From contig NZ_RBRE01000028.1 in the NCBI RefSeq assembly GCF_003700275.1, forward strand, positions 62,001 to 126,000: DNA of 64,000 nt, read 5' to 3'. Both the position numbers and the translations under genes were made by a program. Origin of the DNA: Pseudomonas cichorii (GTDB lineage Bacteria; Pseudomonadota; Gammaproteobacteria; Pseudomonadales; Pseudomonadaceae). Under the pieces are notes generated by a model. The model worked only from the letters and a program-made list of their open reading frames with translations. It did no database searches and was not told where the DNA came from. Each line of letters begins with the position of its first letter. Within the stretch, counting starts at the first letter, position 1. Of the stretch, positions 1 to 8,189 are shown piece after piece.

Positions 1-20
1 GAATTCATTCGCTCCCACAC
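1..20. repeat. REP-type repeat, partial copy at window edge
   Basis: The first 20 bases carry the GAATTCATTCGCTCCCACA element. It recurs in inverted orientation at 8104-8123 and, diverged, at 4651-4714. This is a short extragenic palindromic element of Pseudomonas type. Only one arm is inside the window. It lies just after the serA stop codon, as REPs usually do. Confidence 0.65.
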
Positions 21-32
21 AGTGAACCGCTA

Positions 33-1262
33 TCAGAACAGAACGCGGCTACGGATGGTGCCTTTGATGTGTTGCAGCTTCTCTTGGGCAAGATCCGAGT
101 AATCGGCGTCTACGTCGATGACCACGTAGCCGACTTTCTCGTTGGTCTGCAGGAACTGGCCGGAGATGTTGATGCCGTTTTCTGCAAAAACCTTGTTGAT
201 CTCGCTCAGCACGCCCGGAATGTTCTCGTGGATGTGCAGCAGGCGATGCTTGCCAGGGTGAGCAGGCAATGCAACTTCCGGGAAGTTGACCGACGACACC
301 GAAGTACCGTTGTCGCTGTACTTGACCAGCTTTTCCGCGACTTCCAGACCGATGTTGGCCTGGGCTTCGGCAGTGGAACCGCCGATGTGCGGAGTCAGGA
401 TCACATTGTCCAGGCCGCGCAGCGGGCTCTCGAAGATGTCATCGTTGGAACGTGGCTCGACCGGGAATACGTCGATGGCCGCGCCGATCAGGTGCTTGTC
501 CTTGATCGCGTCTGCCAGGGCATCCAGCTCGACCACGGTGCCGCGAGCGGCGTTGATCAGGATGCTGCCCTTTTTCATCGCACGGATTTCTTTCTCGCCG
601 ATCATCCACTGGGTTTCAGTGGTTTCCGGAACGTGCAGGGTCACGATGTCGGACATGCCCAGCAGCTCGGTCAGGCTGGCAACCTGAGTGGCGTTGCCCA
701 GCGGCAGCTTGGTCAGCGTGTCGTAGAAGTAGACCTGCATGCCCAGGCCTTCGGCGAGTACCGACAGTTGGGTGCCGATCGAGCCGTAGCCGATGATGCC
801 CAGTTTCTTGCCGCGAATCTCGAAGGAGTTGGCCGCGCTCTTGATCCAGCCGCCACGGTGGCAGGAAGCGTTCTTTTCGGGAATGCCGCGCAGCAGCAGG
901 ATGGCTTCGGCCAATACCAGTTCCGCGACGGAACGGGTGTTGGAGTACGGCGCGTTGAAGACCGCGATGCCGCGCTCACGGGCTGCGTCGAGGTCGACCT
1001 GGTTGGTACCGATGCAGAAGCAGCCGACCGCAACCAGCTTTTTCGCGTGGTCGAACAGCTCTTCAGTCAGTTGGGTACGCGAGCGGATGCCAATGAAATG
1101 GGCGTCGGCAATCTTTTCCTTCAGCTCGGCTTCCGGCAGAGACTTGGTGTGGTACTCGATGCTGGTGTAGCCGGCGGCCTTGAGGACGTCAACGGCGGAT
1201 TGGTGGACGCCTTCGAGAAGAAGGAACTTGATCTTGCTCTTGTCGAGGGAAGTCTTGCTCAT
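33..1262 (-). CDS. serA: D-3-phosphoglycerate dehydrogenase SerA
   Basis: Catalyses the first committed step of serine synthesis, 3-phosphoglycerate to 3-phosphohydroxypyruvate with NAD+. The protein is 409 aa, the usual length for the Pseudomonas/E. coli type. An N-terminal substrate domain surrounds the Rossmann motif GIIGYGSIGTQLS at about residues 160-172. The catalytic His lies in LTPHIGGSTAEAQ, and a C-terminal ACT domain (about 335-409, HENIPGVLSEINKVF) is the serine-binding regulatory module. The start at MSKTSLDKSK was chosen because upstream sequence runs antisense through the divergent gene. This enzyme class can also reduce 2-oxoglutarate to D-2-hydroxyglutarate, which fits the divergent neighbour at 1422. 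Confidence 0.97.
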   Translation of the reverse strand: MSKTSLDKSKIKFLLLEGVHQSAVDVLKAAGYTSIEYHTKSLPEAELKEKIADAHFIGIRSRTQLTEELFDHAKKLVAVGCFCIGTNQVDLDAARERGIAVFNAPYSNTRSVAELVLAEAILLLRGIPEKNASCHRGGWIKSAANSFEIRGKKLGIIGYGSIGTQLSVLAEGLGMQVYFYDTLTKLPLGNATQVASLTELLGMSDIVTLHVPETTETQWMIGEKEIRAMKKGSILINAARGTVVELDALADAIKDKHLIGAAIDVFPVEPRSNDDIFESPLRGLDNVILTPHIGGSTAEAQANIGLEVAEKLVKYSDNGTSVSSVNFPEVALPAHPGKHRLLHIHENIPGVLSEINKVFAENGINISGQFLQTNEKVGYVVIDVDADYSDLAQEKLQHIKGTIRSRVLF

Positions 1263-1335
1263 CTGCGTAAACCTGTGTCCCGAAGAAAAATGGCAGGGGG
1301 CCGGATCGGCGCGTAGGCTCGATTCACGGGGGGCG

Positions 1336-1347
1336 TATGCTAGCATA
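1336..1347. promoter_or_regulatory. Palindrome in serA / D2HGDH divergent promoter region
   Basis: TATGCTAGCATA is a perfect 12-bp dyad, flanked by GGGGCG and TGCACCCC, which extend the symmetry. It sits 74 bp from the serA start and 75 bp from the divergent dehydrogenase start. It could be a shared operator or simply overlap a -10 element. No cognate regulator is encoded nearby, so the role is inferred from position only. Confidence 0.4.
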
Positions 1348-1421
1348 TGCACCCCGCTAAACCCCATTCCAGAACGTGAACCGTTCTCAGGATGCCCATG
1401 AATTCTTCGAGAGTTGCGTCG

Positions 1422-2816
1422 ATGTCCCATCCCGCTTTGATTGATGAGCTCAAGACCCTGGTAGAACCAGGCAAGGTACTGACCGACAGCGGTTCTCTGG
1501 AGGCCTACGGCAAGGACTGGACCAAGCAGTTCGCTCCCGCCCCCACGGCCATCGTGTTTCCCAAGACTATAGAGCAGGTTCAGGCCATCGTGCGCTGGGC
1601 CAACGAGCGTCTGGTGGCGCTTGTGCCTTCGGGTGGCCGGACCGGACTTTCCGCCGCAGCGGTAGCCGCCAATGGCGAGGTGGTGGTTTCGTTCGACTAT
1701 ATGAACCAGGTGCTGGAACTCAACCTGACCGAGCGCACCGCCGTCTGTCAGCCCGGCGTGATCACCCGGCAGTTGCAGACACTGGCGCAGGATAACGGCC
1801 TGTATTACCCGGTGGACTTCGCGTCTTCGGGTTCCAGCCAGATTGGCGGCAATATCGGCACCAATGCCGGCGGAATCAAGGTCATTCGCTACGGCATGAC
1901 TCGTAACTGGGTGGCCGGCCTCAAGGTCGTCACCGGCAAGGGCGATCTGCTGGAGCTGAACAAGGACCTGATCAAGAACGCCACCGGCTACGACATGCGC
2001 CAATTGTTCATTGGTGCCGAGGGCACGCTGGGTTTCGTGGTCGAGGCCACCATGCGCCTGGACCGTGCGCCGCGCAACCTGACCGCCATGGTGCTGGGCA
2101 CCAGCGATTTCAATTCGATCATGCCTGTGCTGCATGCCTTCCACGGCAAGCTGGACCTGACCGCGTTCGAGTTCTTCTCCGACAAGTCGTTTGCCCGGGT
2201 CATGGCCCGTGGCGATGTACCTTCGCCGTTCGACACGCCGTGCCCGTTTTATGTACTGCTGGAATTTGAAGCGACCACGGAAGACGTGGCCAACGATGCC
2301 CTGGCGACCTTCGAGCACTGTGTCGAGCAGGGCTGGGTGCTCGATGGCGTGATGAGCCAGAGCGAACAGCAGTTGCAGAACCTGTGGAAGCTGCGCGAGT
2401 ACATTTCCGAAACCATCTCCCACTTCACGCCCTACAAGAACGACATTTCGGTCACGGTTTCCAGGGTGCCGGCGTTCCTGAGCGAGATCGATGCGATCGT
2501 TGCCGAGCATTACCCCGATTTCGAGGTGCTCTGGTACGGCCATATCGGCGATGGCAACCTGCACCTGAACATCCTCAAGCCCGAGCACCTCGACAAGAAC
2601 GAGTTCTTCCAGACCTGCGCCAAGGTCAACAAATGGGTGTTCGAGACCGTGCAGAAGTACAACGGCTCGATTTCCGCCGAGCACGGTGTGGGGATGACCA
2701 AGCGTGACTATCTGACGTACAGTCGCTCACCCGCCGAAATCGAGTACATGAAAGCATTGAAGGCGGTCTTCGACCCTAACGGCATCATGAACCCGGGCAA
2801 GATATTCGCTGTTTGA
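1422..2816 (+). CDS. FAD-linked D-2-hydroxyglutarate dehydrogenase
   Basis: Flavoprotein of the GlcD/D-lactate dehydrogenase (VAO) family, 464 aa from the start MSHPALIDEL. In-frame ATGs at 1392 and 1398 would add up to 10 residues, but the homologues I remember begin near MTHPALIDEL. The FAD-binding PCMH half is clear (PSGGRTGLSAAAVAANGEV, GSSQIGGNIGTNAGG). The C-terminal half has the family metal/substrate motif WYGHIGDGNLHLNI and the terminal NPGKIF. Divergent pairing with serA is a known Pseudomonas arrangement: it oxidises the D-2-hydroxyglutarate made by SerA side activity and feeds electrons to the respiratory chain. Function is inferred from family and context. Confidence 0.9.
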   Translation: MSHPALIDELKTLVEPGKVLTDSGSLEAYGKDWTKQFAPAPTAIVFPKTIEQVQAIVRWANERLVALVPSGGRTGLSAAAVAANGEVVVSFDYMNQVLELNLTERTAVCQPGVITRQLQTLAQDNGLYYPVDFASSGSSQIGGNIGTNAGGIKVIRYGMTRNWVAGLKVVTGKGDLLELNKDLIKNATGYDMRQLFIGAEGTLGFVVEATMRLDRAPRNLTAMVLGTSDFNSIMPVLHAFHGKLDLTAFEFFSDKSFARVMARGDVPSPFDTPCPFYVLLEFEATTEDVANDALATFEHCVEQGWVLDGVMSQSEQQLQNLWKLREYISETISHFTPYKNDISVTVSRVPAFLSEIDAIVAEHYPDFEVLWYGHIGDGNLHLNILKPEHLDKNEFFQTCAKVNKWVFETVQKYNGSISAEHGVGMTKRDYLTYSRSPAEIEYMKALKAVFDPNGIMNPGKIFAV

Positions 2817-2869
2817 TCAGCCGAACCACCTATTCAACGAAGCCAGTATTACCAGACCCAGGAGACGTC

Positions 2870-3535
2870 ATGAGCTACCAGCACAAATATGTCGATGGAA
2901 CGAGCATCCACTTCCCGCTGGGCAAAGTGGTCTGTATCGGTCGTAACTATGCCGAACACGCCAAGGAACTGGGCAACCCGGTGCCGACCGAGCCGTTGCT
3001 GTTCATGAAACCCGGCAGTTCCGTGGTGGCCCTGGAAGGCGGATTCAGCATTCCGGCCGACCGTGGCTCGGTGCATTACGAAGCCGAAATCGTGGTACTG
3101 ATCGGCAAGCCGCTGAGCAAGAACCCGTCCCGTGAAGAAGTGCTGGACGCCATCAGCGGCTTTGCTCCGGGCCTGGACCTGACCCTGCGTGACGTGCAAT
3201 CGCGTCTGCGCGAGAAAGGCCTGCCGTGGGAACTGGCCAAGTGTTTCGACGGTGCTGCGGTCATCGCACCTTTCGTTCCGGCCGAAACCTATCCGGACCT
3301 GACCGACATCGGCATTCGCCTGACCATCAACGGCAAGGTTGTGCAGGACGGCAACAGCAGCCTGATGCTCAACCCGATCGTACCGATGATTCAGCACATG
3401 GCCGCCAACTTCTCGTTGCAGGCAGGCGACATCATCATGACCGGTACTCCGGCAGGCGTCGGCCCGTTCGAGGCCGGTGACGAAATCGTGCTGGAACTGA
3501 GCGGCCAGACCCCGTTTGCCAGCAGTGTCCGCTAA
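2870..3535 (+). CDS. Fumarylacetoacetate hydrolase family protein
   Basis: A 221-aa single-domain FAH-fold protein of the YcgM/FAHD1 (acylpyruvate hydrolase or oxaloacetate decarboxylase) type. Visible motifs are CIGRNYAEHAKELGNPVP near the N-terminus, the metal-binding HYEAEIVVLIGK and KCFDGAAVIAPF, and the closing TGTPAGVGPFEAGDEI. The start at MSYQHKYVDG has GGAG nine bases upstream; an in-frame ATG at 2813 overlapping the previous stop is less likely. It follows the dehydrogenase by 53 bp and is probably co-transcribed, ending at the terminator at 3552. The substrate is not defined by sequence. Confidence 0.9.
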   Translation: MSYQHKYVDGTSIHFPLGKVVCIGRNYAEHAKELGNPVPTEPLLFMKPGSSVVALEGGFSIPADRGSVHYEAEIVVLIGKPLSKNPSREEVLDAISGFAPGLDLTLRDVQSRLREKGLPWELAKCFDGAAVIAPFVPAETYPDLTDIGIRLTINGKVVQDGNSSLMLNPIVPMIQHMAANFSLQAGDIIMTGTPAGVGPFEAGDEIVLELSGQTPFASSVR

Positions 3536-3551
3536 GCCTTAACGGGTTCAG

Positions 3552-3588
3552 AAAAACCGCCCGAGAGATCTTCTCTGGCGGTTTTTTC
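3552..3588 (+). terminator. Rho-independent terminator
   Basis: AAAAACCGCC is followed by a loop, GGCGGTTTTTT and a T-rich tail. It lies 16 bp after the FAH-family stop and closes the dehydrogenase/FAH operon. Confidence 0.9.
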
Positions 3589-3709
3589 GTTTTATGGCAG
3601 CTATTCCCGCTCAGTTAGCGATTTTTTCACAACTGATCTGGATAATCCGCCTGCCTCTCGTCCGAGGGCTTTATGTCTGCTTGCGTCCTATCAGCTCAGG
3701 AACTCTTGA

Positions 3710-4630
3710 ATGGCTAAGCTACCTCCGTCTCAAAGTCGCCGTTTCCGTCTGCCGGTCATGCGCTGGTATGCCTGGCTGCTGCTGATTCTGGTCATGGGCT
3801 ACGGCCTGGCTTTTCTGATGCACTGGGATGATCGTGCGCGGCTCTGGGTTCAGGAGCGTTTCGAGAGCAAGGCGTCCCGCAACGCCAGCATCTGGCTGCC
3901 GGACTACAAGGTCGATATCGATGCCAGAAAATTGCCCGGCATGGAGAAGGACGAAGCTTCCGACCTGTCTTACGACCCGGTGAGCAAGACGCTGTTCTCG
4001 GTCATGGGCAAGAATCCGTTTCTGGTCGAACTGACCCTCAAGGGCGATGTATTGCGCAAGATCCCGCTGGTGGGCTGGAGCAATCCCGAAGGTGTTGCAG
4101 TGATGAAGGACGGTCTGATCGCGATTACCGACGAGCGCCGACATATGTTGAGCATCGTCAAGGTGACGGCAGAAACCACGACGCTGAACCTGGCCGACTT
4201 CCCGCAATATGATCTTGGCCCATCGAAAAACCAGAACAAGGGGTTCGAGGGCATTGCCTGGGACCCGACTCGCCAACAGTTGCTGCTCGGCGAAGAACGT
4301 CCGCCAGCGTTGTTCACCTGGAAAAGTGACGGCAGTGACGTATTGCAAGGCGAGAAGCAGAGAGTGCCCAATGTCTCGCTGGATGCGCGCAATCTCTCTT
4401 CCTTGAGTGTCGACCCGCGCACCGGACATACGTTGATGCTGTCCGCAGACTCGCACCTGTTGCTGGAGCTGGACGAGCACGGCGAGCAGGTCAGCTTCAT
4501 GACCCTGCTCGGCGGCATGAACGGCCTGAAAGACACCATCCCCCGCGCAGAAGGTGTTGCGCTGGACGAGAACGGCACCCTGTATATGGTCAGCGAACCG
4601 AACCTGTTCTACTCGTTTCGCAAGCACTAA
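3710..4630 (+). CDS. SdiA-regulated-domain (YjiK-like) protein, copy 1
   Basis: A 306-aa protein with a basic N-terminus and one membrane segment (about residues 20-40, WYAWLLLILVMGYGLAFLM), then a periplasmic beta-propeller-like region. It contains the family phrases LSYDPVSKTLFSVM, NPEGVAVMKDG, KGFEGIAWDP and AEGVALDENGTLYMVSEPNLFY. The SdiA-regulated family has no settled biochemical function; related proteins are compared with NHL/phytase-like propellers. A paralogue follows at 4793. The start MAKLPPSQSR has a weak AGGA upstream. Confidence 0.85.
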   Translation: MAKLPPSQSRRFRLPVMRWYAWLLLILVMGYGLAFLMHWDDRARLWVQERFESKASRNASIWLPDYKVDIDARKLPGMEKDEASDLSYDPVSKTLFSVMGKNPFLVELTLKGDVLRKIPLVGWSNPEGVAVMKDGLIAITDERRHMLSIVKVTAETTTLNLADFPQYDLGPSKNQNKGFEGIAWDPTRQQLLLGEERPPALFTWKSDGSDVLQGEKQRVPNVSLDARNLSSLSVDPRTGHTLMLSADSHLLLELDEHGEQVSFMTLLGGMNGLKDTIPRAEGVALDENGTLYMVSEPNLFYSFRKH

Positions 4631-4650
4631 AAGGATAATGCCGCCTTTGT

Positions 4651-4714
4651 GCAGGAGCAGATTCATCCGCGAAAGCGCCGTTTGTGCCCGTTTCGCGAAT
4701 GAACTTACTCCTGC
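4651..4714. repeat. REP-type inverted repeat
   Basis: Two 24-nt arms (4651-4674 and 4691-4714) are imperfect reverse complements around a 16-nt loop. They contain the GATTCATCCGCGAAA / TTTCGCGAATGAACTT core shared with the copies at 1-20 and 8104-8189. It sits between the two SdiA-regulated paralogues and may stabilise the upstream transcript or act as a terminator. Confidence 0.75.
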
Positions 4715-4792
4715 CATGGCATTGCGCTATTAAGGGTAAATTCATATTCCCGTGATATTCATGCTGCCCCGATCAATCCTTGAGTCATCCCG

Positions 4793-5686
4793 ATGCGTCG
4801 CCCTATCCGATCTGCCCTTCTGTTCTCCTTGATGATTGCACTGGCTGCCTTGTTGTTTTTTGCTGATCGGGAGTTTCGCTTTGTAAAACGCGCCTCGTTT
4901 GCCTGGCAGATGTACTGGCAACCGGATTCGATCAAAACCGTTGGCCTTGATCGCTACCGCGTGGTGATCGAAGGGCAGGTCATCGAAGGGCTTGAGGACG
5001 ATGTCTCGGCCCTGAGCTTCGACCCGGACCGTAAAACCCTGTTCACGGTCACCAACCAGAAGAATGAAATGGTCGAGCTGAGCCTCGATGGCCATATCCT
5101 GCGTCGCATTCCCCTGACCGGTTTCGGCGATTCGGAAGCGATCGAGTACATCAGCCCGGGTGTCTACGTCATCAGCGATGAACGTCAGCAACGGCTGCTC
5201 AAGGTCAAGGTCGACGACACTACCCGCTCACTGAATGCCGCAGATGCCGAGCTGCTGACGGTGAGCGTCGATGTGGGCCGTAACAAGGGCTTTGAAGGCC
5301 TGGCCTACGACGTCAAGGGCCAGCGGCTGTTTATCGCCAAGGAAAGCGAGCCGGTACAGATCATCGAAGTGCGCGGGTTCCCCCAGAGCAACAGCAACCT
5401 GGGGATCATCTTTGACGGCAAGCGCGATGCCGGCCTGTTTGTACGCGACCTGTCCAGCCTGTACTTCGATGCGCCCACAGGCCACTTGATGGCCATGTCG
5501 GATGAGTCGAAAAAGATTCTGGAGCTCAACGATGAGGGGCGCCCGATTGCCAGCGCTTCGCTGAAAAAGGGCCAGATGGGCTTGAGCAAGAGCGTGCCGC
5601 AGGCCGAAGGGTTCACCATGGATGACGAAGGGACGCTTTACGTCGTGAGCGAACCGAACCTGTTCTACAAGTTTCGCAAACCGTAA
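4793..5686 (+). CDS. SdiA-regulated-domain (YjiK-like) protein, copy 2
   Basis: A 297-aa paralogue of the preceding gene. It has an N-terminal signal anchor (LLFSLMIALAALLFF, about residues 9-24) and the same propeller-type landmarks: LSFDPDRKTLFTVTNQKNEM, DSEAIEYISPGVYVISDERQ, NKGFEGLAYD and AEGFTMDDEGTLYVVSEPNLFYKF. The two copies share the C-terminal hallmark VSEPNLFY but differ widely elsewhere, so the duplication is old. Probably anchored in the inner membrane facing the periplasm. No ligand or partner can be named. Confidence 0.85.
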   Translation: MRRPIRSALLFSLMIALAALLFFADREFRFVKRASFAWQMYWQPDSIKTVGLDRYRVVIEGQVIEGLEDDVSALSFDPDRKTLFTVTNQKNEMVELSLDGHILRRIPLTGFGDSEAIEYISPGVYVISDERQQRLLKVKVDDTTRSLNAADAELLTVSVDVGRNKGFEGLAYDVKGQRLFIAKESEPVQIIEVRGFPQSNSNLGIIFDGKRDAGLFVRDLSSLYFDAPTGHLMAMSDESKKILELNDEGRPIASASLKKGQMGLSKSVPQAEGFTMDDEGTLYVVSEPNLFYKFRKP

Positions 5687-5699
5687 GCCTTGCAACAGT

Positions 5700-5728
5700 C
5701 TGGGTTCCCATGACGCGTGGGAACCCAG
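5700..5728. terminator. Hairpin between convergent genes
   Basis: CTGGGTTCCCA and TGGGAACCCAG form a perfect 11-bp stem with a 7-nt loop. It lies between the convergent stops of the SdiA-regulated gene (5686) and rpiA (5744). No long T-run is present on either strand, so termination efficiency is uncertain. Confidence 0.6.
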
Positions 5729-5743
5729 TGCCGGGTCCGCTGC

Positions 5744-6415
5744 TTAGCGGGCCAGGGTTTTCACGCCTTCGGCGGTGCCCAGCAACAACAGGTCTGCCGG
5801 ACGCGCCGCGAACAGGCCGTTGGTGACCACACCGACGATATTGTTGATCTGCGCTTCCAGCTCCACCGGGTTGCTGATGCTCATGTTGTGGACATCAATA
5901 ATGATATTGCCGTTGTCGGTCAGGACGCCTTCACGATAGACCGGGTCGCCGCCCAGCTTGACCAGTTGGCGGGCAACATGGCTGCGCGCCATCGGGATGA
6001 CTTCGACCGGCAGCGGGAAAGCGCCCAGTACTGGCACCAGCTTGCTGCCGTCGGCAATGCAGATGAAGGTCTTGGCCACGGCGGCGACGATCTTCTCGCG
6101 CGTCAGGGCAGCGCCGCCGCCCTTGATCAGGTTCAGGTGTTCGTCGCTTTCGTCGGCGCCGTCGATATAGAATTCCAGGTCGCTGACCGTATTGAGTTCA
6201 TAGACCGGAATACCGTGGCTTTTGAGGCGCGCTGCGGTGGCTTCGGAGCTGGCGACCGCGCCGTCGAAGGCGGCCTTGTGCCTGGCCAGCGCATCGATAA
6301 AGCAGTTGGCCGTGGAGCCGGTGCCAACACCGATGATGCTCTTGTCGTCGATCTTGGGAAGAATGAAATCGACAGCGGCTTGAGCCACGGCCTGTTTGAG
6401 TTGATCCTGGGTCAT
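5744..6415 (-). CDS. rpiA: Ribose-5-phosphate isomerase A
   Basis: Interconverts ribose 5-phosphate and ribulose 5-phosphate in the non-oxidative pentose phosphate pathway. The protein is 223 aa, standard for Pseudomonas RpiA. Signature motifs are [15 protein letters not shown] (phosphate loop, residues about 28-42), [19 protein letters not shown] (catalytic Asp and Glu region) and IADGSKLV. The start [10 protein letters not shown] was preferred over an ATG nine codons upstream because it matches family N-termini. It lies head-to-head with ilvA, 144 bp apart. Confidence 0.97.
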   Translation of the reverse strand: MTQDQLKQAVAQAAVDFILPKIDDKSIIGVGTGSTANCFIDALARHKAAFDGAVASSEATAARLKSHGIPVYELNTVSDLEFYIDGADESDEHLNLIKGGGAALTREKIVAAVAKTFICIADGSKLVPVLGAFPLPVEVIPMARSHVARQLVKLGGDPVYREGVLTDNGNIIIDVHNMSISNPVELEAQINNIVGVVTNGLFAARPADLLLLGTAEGVKTLAR

Positions 6416-6559
6416 GCTGGCTCCACGGTGCCAAAGATGCAAAAAGGGGCCGCATTATAGCGATGACTGCGCAGCAAAGCCCCGTCATTCGTATGGTCGT
6501 TGATCGGAGTGCGGGGTAGACTTCTCGACCTTGCCCTCTTCGCCAGTGATATCGCCCCG

Positions 6560-8074
6560 ATGCTTGAACAGTACGTCAAGAAAATCCTCACCTCCCGCGT
6601 CTACGATGTCGCTGTCGAAACCCCGTTGCAGAGCGCTCGCCAGCTTTCCGAGCGGCTGGAAAACCAGGTACTGCTCAAGCGTGAAGACCTGCAGCCGGTG
6701 TTTTCCTTCAAGATTCGTGGCGCCTATAACAAACTGGCGCAGTTGAGCCCCGAAGAACTGGCGCGTGGCGTGGTCACCGCCTCGGCAGGCAACCATGCAC
6801 AAGGCCTGGCGCTGGCAGCCAGGGTGCTGGGTATCAAGGCGACTATCGTCATGCCCAAGACCACGCCTGAAATCAAGGTCGAGGGCGTGCGTTCGCGGGG
6901 CGCTCAGGTGGTGCTGCACGGCGATTCGTTTCCCGAAGCGCTGGCCTACTCGCTGAAGCTGGTGGATGAACAAGGCTTCGTCTACATCCACCCGTACGAT
7001 GATCCCGACACCATCGCCGGCCAGGGCACCGTGGCCATGGAAATCCTGCGCCAGCAGCCGGGCCAGCTGGACGCGATCTTCGTGCCAGTGGGTGGCGGCG
7101 GCCTGATTGCCGGGATTGCCGCCTACGTCAAATACCTGCGCCCGGATATCAAGGTAATCGGCGTCGAGCCGGACGACTCCAACTGCCTGCAGGCCGCCAT
7201 GGCTGCCGGTGAGCGTGTGGTTTTGAGTCAGGTCGGGCTGTTTGCCGATGGCGTGGCGGTGGCGCAGATTGGTCATCACACCTTTGAAGTGTGCCGTCAG
7301 TACGTCGATGAAGTGATCACGGTCAGTACCGATGAAATCTGTGCAGCCATCAAGGACATCTACGACGACACCCGTTCCATCACCGAGCCGGCAGGTGCGC
7401 TGGGTGTGGCCGGGATCAAGAAGTACGTCGAGCAGCGCGGCATCAGCGGCCAGACGCTGGTGGCCATCGACTCCGGCGCCAACGTCAACTTCGACCGCCT
7501 GCGCCATGTCGCCGAGCGTGCCGAACTGGGTGAAGGCCGTGAAGCCATCATCGCGGTAACCATTCCCGAGCAGCCGGGTAGCTTCAAGGCGTTCTGCCAG
7601 GCCATCGGCAAGCGCCAGATCACCGAATTCAACTACCGCTACCACACCGACCGCGAAGCGCACATCTTCGTCGGTGTGCAGACCCACCCGGAAAACGACC
7701 CGCGCAGCGCCTTGATCGGCAGCCTGACGGAGCAAGGCTTCCCGGTGCTGGACCTGACCGACAACGAACTGGCCAAACTGCACATCCGGCATATGGTCGG
7801 CGGGCATGCCGAGCGGGTCAGCGACGAAGTGGTGCTGCGCTTCGAGTTCCCGGAACGGCCCGGCGCACTGTTCAACTTCCTGAATAAACTGGGCGGCCGC
7901 TGGACCATCTCGATGTTCCACTACCGCAACCACGGCGCCGCGGATGGCCGCGTAGTGGCCGGGCTGGTGGTGCCGGAGGAAGAGCGGCATCTGGTCGGCG
8001 CAGCGCTGGACGAGATTGGCTACCCGTACTGGGATGAGAGCCAGAATCCGGCTTACAAACTGTTTTTGGGATAA
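6560..8074 (+). CDS. ilvA: Threonine ammonia-lyase (threonine dehydratase), biosynthetic
   Basis: PLP enzyme converting threonine to 2-oxobutyrate and ammonia, the entry to isoleucine synthesis. The protein is 504 aa from MLEQYVKKIL. The catalytic domain has the PLP lysine in FSFKIRGAYN, the SAGNHAQGLALAA loop and the glycine-rich PVGGGGLIAGIA. Two ACT-like regulatory repeats at the C-terminus (starting near AIIAVTIPEQPGSFKAF and EVVLRFEFPERPGALFNF) mark the allosteric biosynthetic form, as opposed to the short catabolic TdcB. An upstream in-frame ATG at 6500 is unlikely. Core gene, divergent from rpiA. Confidence 0.97.
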   Translation: MLEQYVKKILTSRVYDVAVETPLQSARQLSERLENQVLLKREDLQPVFSFKIRGAYNKLAQLSPEELARGVVTASAGNHAQGLALAARVLGIKATIVMPKTTPEIKVEGVRSRGAQVVLHGDSFPEALAYSLKLVDEQGFVYIHPYDDPDTIAGQGTVAMEILRQQPGQLDAIFVPVGGGGLIAGIAAYVKYLRPDIKVIGVEPDDSNCLQAAMAAGERVVLSQVGLFADGVAVAQIGHHTFEVCRQYVDEVITVSTDEICAAIKDIYDDTRSITEPAGALGVAGIKKYVEQRGISGQTLVAIDSGANVNFDRLRHVAERAELGEGREAIIAVTIPEQPGSFKAFCQAIGKRQITEFNYRYHTDREAHIFVGVQTHPENDPRSALIGSLTEQGFPVLDLTDNELAKLHIRHMVGGHAERVSDEVVLRFEFPERPGALFNFLNKLGGRWTISMFHYRNHGAADGRVVAGLVVPEEERHLVGAALDEIGYPYWDESQNPAYKLFLG

Positions 8075-8103
8075 GCCCCGCGCCGCGCAACCTGTGCACA
8101 TCA

Positions 8104-8189
8104 TGTGGGAGCGAATTCATTCGCGAAGGGCCAGAACATCCGACATAAATATGTCGTTTTTTTCGCGAATGAATTTGCCCCTACTGTGG
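8104..8189. repeat. REP-type inverted repeat containing a small hairpin
   Basis: Arms GCGAATTCATTCGCGAA (8111-8127) and TTCGCGAATGAATTTGC (8162-8178) pair at 16 of 17 positions. Between them CGACATA-AA-TATGTCG plus a T7 run (8141-8163) looks like a Rho-independent terminator for ilvA. The right arm overlaps the last codons of the convergent lipoprotein gene. Confidence 0.75.

Noticed and set aside
33..2684. A long minus-strand frame that extends serA upstream through the divergent dehydrogenase
   Set aside because: The extra 470 codons are the antisense shadow of a high-GC gene; SerA homology begins at MSKTSLDKSK (1262).
6485..8104. 539-codon open frame antisense to ilvA
   Set aside because: Shadow frame caused by codon bias; no family similarity and no ribosome site.
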